Assembly: GCA_041577935.1 (NCBI GenBank) | Contig: JBFGIA010000077.1 | Location: forward strand, 1 to 11,215 | Reading direction: 5' to 3' | Source: CAMYLR01 sp041577935 | GTDB taxonomy: Bacteria; Gemmatimonadota; Gemmatimonadetes; JACCXV01; JAHWKZ01 | DNA length: 11,215 nt | Part shown: in pieces, positions 6,472 to 11,215 of the stretch | How the letters are laid out: the number at the start of each line of letters is the position of its first letter | How positions within the stretch are numbered: the first letter of the stretch is position 1 | Translations under genes and position numbers: made by a program | The notes under the pieces: generated by a model | The model's input: the letters and a program-made list of their open reading frames with translations, nothing else | The model's database searches: none | What the model was told of the DNA's origin: nothing

Positions 6472-7073
6472 AGATTACCTCGTGACATGCGGTACTTGTC
6501 GATGTCTCCCTCGAATGGCTGGTAGCCGTCGTCAACTTCCTTTTCGTCGCGCCAATTGAGCAGGTACTCCTTGTCCCAGATAAAATCCTCGCGATCGTAG
6601 CTGGCCCACTCGTACTCCTTGGTCATCGCAATCGCGTCTTCGGGACACGCATCGACGCAGTATCCGCACATGATGCACCGCAAGCCGTCGATGTCGAACC
6701 GCACCGGGTACTTCTCGATCTCCGGATCAGGGTGCTCAGCACCGACGATGTAGATGCAGTCCGCCGGGCACGCGGTCGCGCACATCATGCACGCAACACA
6801 ACGCGGCTCACCGCTGGGGCGCTTCTTTAGGTAATGCCGTCCGCGAAAGCGATGTCCGTAGTCACGTCGCTCCTCCGGATACTCGATCGTCGGCATACCC
6901 TTCCGATTGAAGAGATTCACGATCATGTTCCGAAGGGTCACAGCCAGCCCGCCGGCGACCGCCGGGAGATAAAACTGCTTCCACCACGCATCGGGGTTCG
7001 AGCTGACCAGGGTGTCGTCGCCGCGTACGACGACCACGTCCTGGGGATCGATCGTATCCGGTATCCAACTCAT
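6468..7073 (-). CDS. nuoI: NADH-quinone oxidoreductase subunit I (NuoI), 8Fe ferredoxin subunit
   Basis: This peripheral-arm subunit carries clusters N6a and N6b, which pass electrons towards N2 and quinone. It has 201 residues. Two CxxCxxCxxxCP motifs are complete: Cys92, 95, 98, 102 and Cys133, 136, 139, 143. The blocks before them, VTLRNMIVNLFNRKGMPTIE (45-64) and RFRGRHYLKK (75-84), are typical NuoI. The N-terminal 35 or so residues, ending in a Trp-rich stretch (DAWWKQFYLP, 28-37), are longer than in short NuoI proteins, and the C-terminal tail is acidic. The start ATG at 7073 overlaps the nuoH stop as ATGA. The reading frame is open far upstream into nuoG, but that part is only a shadow of nuoH and nuoG. 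The GTGA overlap at the other end couples it to nuoJ. Confidence 0.97.
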   Translation of the reverse strand: MSWIPDTIDPQDVVVVRGDDTLVSSNPDAWWKQFYLPAVAGGLAVTLRNMIVNLFNRKGMPTIEYPEERRDYGHRFRGRHYLKKRPSGEPRCVACMMCATACPADCIYIVGAEHPDPEIEKYPVRFDIDGLRCIMCGYCVDACPEDAIAMTKEYEWASYDREDFIWDKEYLLNWRDEKEVDDGYQPFEGDIDKYRMSRGNL

Positions 7074-8152
7074 GAAAGGAGCCCTTGGCCAAAGTAGAGA
7101 ACGAGCGCCGTCACAAAGACGTTCGCCAGTGCGAGTGGCAGCACGATCTTCCAACCGAAGTCCATCAGCTGATCGTACCGAAATCGAGGTAGCGTCCAAC
7201 GCACCCAGATGAAGAACCACAAAAAGAAGACCATCTTGGCCGAGAATGAGCCCAGCTGGAGCAGCGCCGCCGGAATCGGCCCAACAGCGGCGCGCAGCGC
7301 CTCGCTCGATACCCACGGGATCTGCCACCCACCGAAGAACAGCGTCACGATCAACATCGCGCCGGTCACCATCGCCATGTACTCGGCCATGAAGAAGAGC
7401 GCGAACTTCATCGCCGAGTACTCGGTGTGATACCCGACCACCAGCTCGTTCTCCGCTTCGGGAAGGTCGAACGGCAACCGGTTGGCCTCGGCGAACACTG
7501 CTATCGTGAAAAGAACAAACGCCAACGGCTGCGTGACGACCCCCCACTTCGGAATGACTCCAAACAAGAGCTCGCCCTGTCCATTGACGATCTCCCCAAG
7601 CTGCACCGCGCCGTAGATCATGAGAATTCCAACCACCGACAAACCGAGCGCCAGCTCGTACGAGATCATCTGCGCACTCGATCGAATACCGCCCAAGAAC
7701 GCGAACTTGTTGTTCGAGGCCCAACCCGCCATCACGATGCCGTATACCGACAATGATCCCAACGCGAAGACGTACAGGATGCCGATGTTCAAATTGGCGA
7801 CCTGCATATGAATCGTGCGTCCACCGAGTACCAGCGTGTCCGCCAGCGGGATTACGGCGAACGTCATCGTCGCGGGTACCAACAGCATGACCGGCGCGAG
7901 CAGGTAAAACGCCCGGTTGGCGTGAGCCGGCACGTACTCTTCCTTGAACATGAACTTGACCACGTCGGCCAACGGTTGAACCAAGCCAAACAACGTGATA
8001 CCAAAAATGTTGACCCGGTTGGGGCCCAACCGATGTTGGATGAACGCGCTGCCGCGCCGCTCGGCCCAAACCAGCACCGGCACCAGGTTCAACACCATAA
8101 AGAACACCACAAACGCCTTGAGAATCGAGATCGCGGCCCCGGTCCAATCCAT
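7070..8152 (-). CDS. nuoH: NADH-quinone oxidoreductase subunit H (NuoH), quinone-site membrane subunit
   Basis: This is the membrane subunit that forms the quinone chamber and links the peripheral arm to the proton channels. It has 360 residues, slightly longer than the usual 320 to 350. Signature blocks are VWAERRGSAFIQHRLGPNRV (28-47) and NRLPFDLPEAENELVVGYHT (224-243), followed by EYSAMKFALFFMAEY (244-258). These contain the conserved charged residues of the quinone and E-channel region (Glu31, Arg32, Arg33, Asp229, Glu232, Glu235). Another typical block is LSVYGIVMAGWASNNKFAFLGGIRSSAQM (134-162, cited in part). About eight membrane segments are expected. The ATG at 8152 lies 2 bases after the nuoG stop, with GGAG overlapping that stop, so translation is coupled to nuoG. 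The 3' end overlaps nuoI by four bases. Confidence 0.97.
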   Translation of the reverse strand: MDWTGAAISILKAFVVFFMVLNLVPVLVWAERRGSAFIQHRLGPNRVNIFGITLFGLVQPLADVVKFMFKEEYVPAHANRAFYLLAPVMLLVPATMTFAVIPLADTLVLGGRTIHMQVANLNIGILYVFALGSLSVYGIVMAGWASNNKFAFLGGIRSSAQMISYELALGLSVVGILMIYGAVQLGEIVNGQGELLFGVIPKWGVVTQPLAFVLFTIAVFAEANRLPFDLPEAENELVVGYHTEYSAMKFALFFMAEYMAMVTGAMLIVTLFFGGWQIPWVSSEALRAAVGPIPAALLQLGSFSAKMVFFLWFFIWVRWTLPRFRYDQLMDFGWKIVLPLALANVFVTALVLYFGQGLLS

Positions 8153-8154
8153 CG

Positions 8155-9936
8155 TTACTCCGGACTCGGGCGTCTAAAGCCCGGTGCGGCATGCGTTCCA
8201 ACCGGTGGCATCGCTTCCTTCTCCCAGCCGCGAAGCCACGCCCCTTCATCTCCGATGACGCGATAAGAAAGGCCGGTGAACGCGGCGACATCAGATGCCA
8301 GGCGATCAAACGCTTCCGACGCTGTACGCGGTGCGGAGTTCCCGGACAACGCGGCGTCGATCTCTCCGAAAACGCGCCACCCGGGACGGCTCTCAGCGTA
8401 TAGCGAAACGCTTTGCCAGAATCGCTGCACGCGACCAGCGTGGTTGGTGAACGTGCCCTCGCGCTCCACGTGCACCGCGGTCGGGAAGACGAGATCCGCA
8501 TGCTCCATCGCGTCGGATCGACGCGACCCGACAAACCACACCCAATCGGCGCCCTTCATTGCCTCGCGACCGTGCTCGCCCAGCGACTCCAGATCCCAGC
8601 CGCACACGACCAGACCGCGAGCCTTTCCGGCGGCGACATTGGCCAGAATCGTCGAGACCCCGCTCTCCACGCTATCGGTCAGCCCGAGCACCTCGATCGC
8701 ACCGCGGGTGTTGGGGTAGGGATCCCGACGGATCAGGACGTTGTCGACAAGCTCGTCGACCTGTTTCCAAGAATCGGCGACTCGAAAGTCGACCCGGCCT
8801 CCGGCATGCGATACGAGCGAACGCAGTTGATGCAAGTCCTCGTTTGACAGCTCGGGGTGCGCGATGACCGCGACTTCACCACCCGTCCGCTTGATCTCTC
8901 GAGCGGCCTTTTCGGTCGCTGTGGCCCAATCGATCTCGACCAGAGCGCCGTTCTGCCGCGCCATCGGAGCGACGATCCGATCGCTCGTGTCGGCCAACTC
9001 ATTTGACGAGATCCGACCTGGGTCACACATCCACGAGTCGTTCACATCGTCGTTGTACCGCGGCCGATAGCGGTAGAGAACGTCTTCTGATTGCTCGGCG
9101 TAGATGTTGCACCCGGTCGAGCACCCGGGACAGATCGACTTCACGGTGTGCAGGTAGTAAACCCGCTTCCGGAACCGGAAGTCGTTCGAGGTCAGAGCGC
9201 CTACCGGACAGATGTCCGTGTAGTTCAGCGCATAATCCGTGTCGATCGGCTGATCGTCAAAGGTTTTAATCTCCGAATGGTCCGACCGGTTGGCGATCAC
9301 AAAGTCGGCGCTGCCCGTAATCTCCTCGCCGAACCGCACGCAACGAGAGCACAGCACACAGCGCTCGGCATCCATCGTGATCGGCCCGAGGTCGACCACC
9401 TTTCGCTTTCGGATGCGCTCGATCGGCAGCGGCTCGTACTTGCCGACCTCGAGGTAGTAGCGCTGTAGGTGACACTCGCCTACCTGGTCACACACCGGAC
9501 AGTCGAGCGGATGGTTCTTGAACTCGAACTCGAGGACCCCCTCGACGGCTTCCACGACGCGCGGCGTGTCGAACTTGACGACCATGCCGTCGGCCACTGA
9601 AATCGAGCACGACGTCTGGAGCTTCCCATGGCCCTCGACCTCGCACAGACACATCCGGCAATTCGCGGGCACCGAGAGATCACGGTGGTAACAAAAGTGG
9701 GGGGGCGTATATCCCGCCGCCTCTGCAGCCTCGAAGATCGTCGAGCCTGGTGGGACGTGAACTTCGACTCCGTCGACCGTGACCGAGAGTGCATCCGCGG
9801 CGGGTTCGACCGCGGGTCGCTGCTCGACTGGTTCCTGGATCGATCCCGGCGGCAGGATCACCGCCAGGTCGACCATGTCACGATCCCGAGTACCGCCGGC
9901 GGCGGTGTTTTTTTCGGCTCCAACGTTGCGGCGCAT
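8155..9936 (-). CDS. nuoG: NADH-quinone oxidoreductase subunit G (NuoG), compact form
   Basis: This is the large iron-sulphur subunit of the peripheral arm, 593 residues from ATG 9936, chosen for its Shine-Dalgarno AAGGGGG (9949-9943). Cluster ligands are visible: N1b 2Fe-2S Cys82, 93, 96, 110; N5 His142, Cys146, 149, 155; N4 Cys193, 196, 199, 243; and the off-pathway N7 site Cys269, 272, 276, 304. The molybdopterin-like C-terminal domain is much shorter than in E. coli (about 900 residues) or Thermus (about 780), but it keeps the terminal block EREGTFTNHAGRVQRF (491-506). An N-terminal Pro/Glu-rich extension of about 50 residues precedes the ferredoxin fold. The in-frame ATG at 9876 (MVDLAVILPP) is a weaker alternative start. 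The gap to nuoF is 25 bases. There is no sign of a frameshift, so the compact form is probably genuine. Confidence 0.95.
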   Translation of the reverse strand: MRRNVGAEKNTAAGGTRDRDMVDLAVILPPGSIQEPVEQRPAVEPAADALSVTVDGVEVHVPPGSTIFEAAEAAGYTPPHFCYHRDLSVPANCRMCLCEVEGHGKLQTSCSISVADGMVVKFDTPRVVEAVEGVLEFEFKNHPLDCPVCDQVGECHLQRYYLEVGKYEPLPIERIRKRKVVDLGPITMDAERCVLCSRCVRFGEEITGSADFVIANRSDHSEIKTFDDQPIDTDYALNYTDICPVGALTSNDFRFRKRVYYLHTVKSICPGCSTGCNIYAEQSEDVLYRYRPRYNDDVNDSWMCDPGRISSNELADTSDRIVAPMARQNGALVEIDWATATEKAAREIKRTGGEVAVIAHPELSNEDLHQLRSLVSHAGGRVDFRVADSWKQVDELVDNVLIRRDPYPNTRGAIEVLGLTDSVESGVSTILANVAAGKARGLVVCGWDLESLGEHGREAMKGADWVWFVGSRRSDAMEHADLVFPTAVHVEREGTFTNHAGRVQRFWQSVSLYAESRPGWRVFGEIDAALSGNSAPRTASEAFDRLASDVAAFTGLSYRVIGDEGAWLRGWEKEAMPPVGTHAAPGFRRPSPE

Positions 9937-9961
9937 CGCTATCCCCCTTGTCTCGCGACCG

Positions 9962-11215
9962 CTACGAAGCGCGTGGAAGAATGTGCTCGTGACGCGACAC
10001 CGCTTCCTCGAGAGCACCCAGGTCGACGTCGCCCTCGCACAGCTCCGCGAAATCCTCGGGATAATTCTTGATGAACGCGACGGCGGGCCAGGCCATCGCG
10101 TCGGCAAGGGCGCAGATCGTCTTCCCCGCCATCGCGTCGGCCAGCTCGAGCACCTTGGTCAGATTCGCCTGCCGCCCGCTGCCGTTTCGGATCTCGCCGA
10201 CAAGTTGCTCGATCCAGCCGCACCCCTCGCGGCAGGGCGTACACTGTCCACACGACTCGTGGGCATAGAAGTGGGCCAGGTTGAGCAGGCAATCGACCGC
10301 CGAAACGTTGTCTCCGATCACGATGAACCCACCCGACCCGACCAGGCTCCCGCGTTCGAGCAGCCCTTCGTAATCCATGCGCGCGCCCTGACACTGCTCG
10401 GGTCTCATGACCGGCACCGAGGACCCGCCGGGGACGATACCCTTGAGACCGACACCGTCCATCAGCCCACCGCAGTACTCCTCGACAAAGCCCATCATCT
10501 CGATGCCGAACTCCACCTCGTAGACACCGGGCTTGTTTATCGGCCCGCTGCACGACCACATCTTGGTCCCCTTCGACTTCTCGGTGCCGTATTGGGCGTA
10601 AGCGTCGCCGCCGTTCTCGATGATCCACGGGACGGCGGCCAACGTCTCCGTGTTGTTGATGACCGTTGGGCACCAGAAGAGCCCCTCGACCGCGGGGAAA
10701 GGCGGCTTGTTGCGTGGCATCGCCTTTCTCCCCTCCAGCGATTCGAGGAGTCCCGTTTCCTCGCCGGCGATGTAAGCACCGGCGCCATAGTGGACGACCA
10801 GATCGAGATCGTAGTCGGAGCCGAAGATCCCCTTACCCAGGTAGCCCTTCGCGTACGCCTCGTCGACCGCCGCCTGGAAGCACTGTCCCTGGTACGAGTA
10901 TTCCCCGCGGACATAGTTGAACGCGAGGTGACAGTCGATCGCGATCGAGGCGATCATGATCCCCTCGATCACCGTGTGCGGATCGTTCTCGAGGAGCCAA
11001 CGATCCTTGAAGGTGCCGGGCTCTGATTCGTCGGAGTTGCACACCACGTACTTCGGCTTTTCGGAGTCGCGCGGGGTGAACCCCCACTTCATTCCGGCCG
11101 GGAACCCGGCCCCACCGCGCCCTCTTAGACCGGAAGTCTTGACCTCTTGCTGGACTGCGAGCGGATCCATGTCCAGCGCTTTTCTGACCGCACGATACCC
11201 GCCCGTCGCCTCGTA
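9962..11215 (-). CDS. nuoF: NADH-quinone oxidoreductase subunit F (NuoF), N-terminus beyond right edge
   Basis: This is the FMN- and NADH-binding subunit where electrons enter complex I. The frame is open to the edge, and 417 residues are visible. The coding sequence upstream of the ATG at 11170 (YEATGGYRAVRKALD) is typical NuoF, so that ATG is internal; about 15 to 25 residues are missing. Numbering from that Met: the glycine-rich NADH/FMN site GLRGRGGAGFPAG (14-26), the flavin-site segment SDESEPGTFKDR (46-57), GAGAYIAGEETGLLESLEGR (129-148), NKPPFPAVEGLF (154-165), and cluster N3 ligands Cys307, 310, 313 (ESCGQCTPCREG) with Cys353. The stop TAG at 9962 lies 25 bases before nuoG. nuoE would be expected next upstream, outside the window. 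Confidence 0.97.
   Translation of the reverse strand, partial: YEATGGYRAVRKALDMDPLAVQQEVKTSGLRGRGGAGFPAGMKWGFTPRDSEKPKYVVCNSDESEPGTFKDRWLLENDPHTVIEGIMIASIAIDCHLAFNYVRGEYSYQGQCFQAAVDEAYAKGYLGKGIFGSDYDLDLVVHYGAGAYIAGEETGLLESLEGRKAMPRNKPPFPAVEGLFWCPTVINNTETLAAVPWIIENGGDAYAQYGTEKSKGTKMWSCSGPINKPGVYEVEFGIEMMGFVEEYCGGLMDGVGLKGIVPGGSSVPVMRPEQCQGARMDYEGLLERGSLVGSGGFIVIGDNVSAVDCLLNLAHFYAHESCGQCTPCREGCGWIEQLVGEIRNGSGRQANLTKVLELADAMAGKTICALADAMAWPAVAFIKNYPEDFAELCEGDVDLGALEEAVSRHEHILPRAS

Noticed and set aside
7074..8534. Open frame extending nuoI upstream to 688 codons
   Set aside because: This part is a shadow frame across nuoH and nuoG with no protein family features. NuoI homology begins at the ATG at 7073, which overlaps the nuoH stop.
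9908..9915. A AAA AAC heptamer early in nuoG (minus strand), resembling a -1 frameshift site
   Set aside because: The -1 frame hits a stop within about a dozen codons and no stimulatory structure is evident. More likely it is a chance homopolymer, which is also a place to check for a sequencing error.
9937..10107. Upstream extension of the nuoG frame into nuoF
   Set aside because: The added residues are an out-of-frame reading of the nuoF 3' end. The ATG at 9936 has a good Shine-Dalgarno (AAGGGGG) and lies just after the nuoF stop.

Overview
The window is a GC-rich bacterial chromosome segment in which every gene I can support reads on the minus strand. Reading leftwards from the right edge, it holds most of a respiratory complex I (NADH:quinone oxidoreductase) operon, nuoF-G-H-I-J-K-L-M-N. 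A tRNA-Glu gene (anticodon CUC) follows, then about 450 bases of non-coding DNA. Within that stretch lies a GEMM-I-type cyclic-dinucleotide riboswitch that leads into the first 24 codons of a small lipoprotein-like gene cut by the left edge.

Layout: nuoF (cut by the right edge, so its N-terminus is missing) 9962-11215; nuoG 8155-9936; nuoH 7070-8152; nuoI 6468-7073; nuoJ 5956-6471; nuoK 5649-5951; nuoL 3706-5643; nuoM 2180-3709; nuoN 645-2183; tRNA-Glu 525-600; candidate promoter about 262-289; riboswitch 130-248; ribosome binding site 77-85; lipoprotein start 1-74. The genes from nuoG to nuoN are packed with gaps of at most 5 bases or with stop/start overlaps, and several starts are GTG or TTG, which indicates one translationally coupled transcript. 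nuoF, G and I carry the flavin, NADH and iron-sulphur sites. nuoH, J and K with the three antiporter-like subunits nuoL, M and N form the membrane arm that pumps protons. The genes for subunits A to E would be expected beyond the right edge.

The most interesting part is the left 300 bases. The RNA read from the minus strand has the conserved core of a class I cyclic-di-GMP (GEMM-I) aptamer: GCAAAC, a GAAA-capped stem, GACGCAAAGC, and a closing GCTGCCGAA. The base equivalent to G20 of the Vibrio Vc2 aptamer is an A. In the published family that substitution marks the GEMM-Ib subgroup that binds 3',3'-cGAMP, known mainly from Geobacter and relatives. The regulated gene has a strong ribosome binding site and begins with a lipoprotein-like signal peptide.

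Organism: a Gram-negative, respiring bacterium. The GEMM-Ib-like riboswitch, the compact NuoG and the gene order suggest a member of Deltaproteobacteria in the broad sense (Desulfobacterota, Myxococcota, Binatota or similar). This is inference; no species-level marker is visible.
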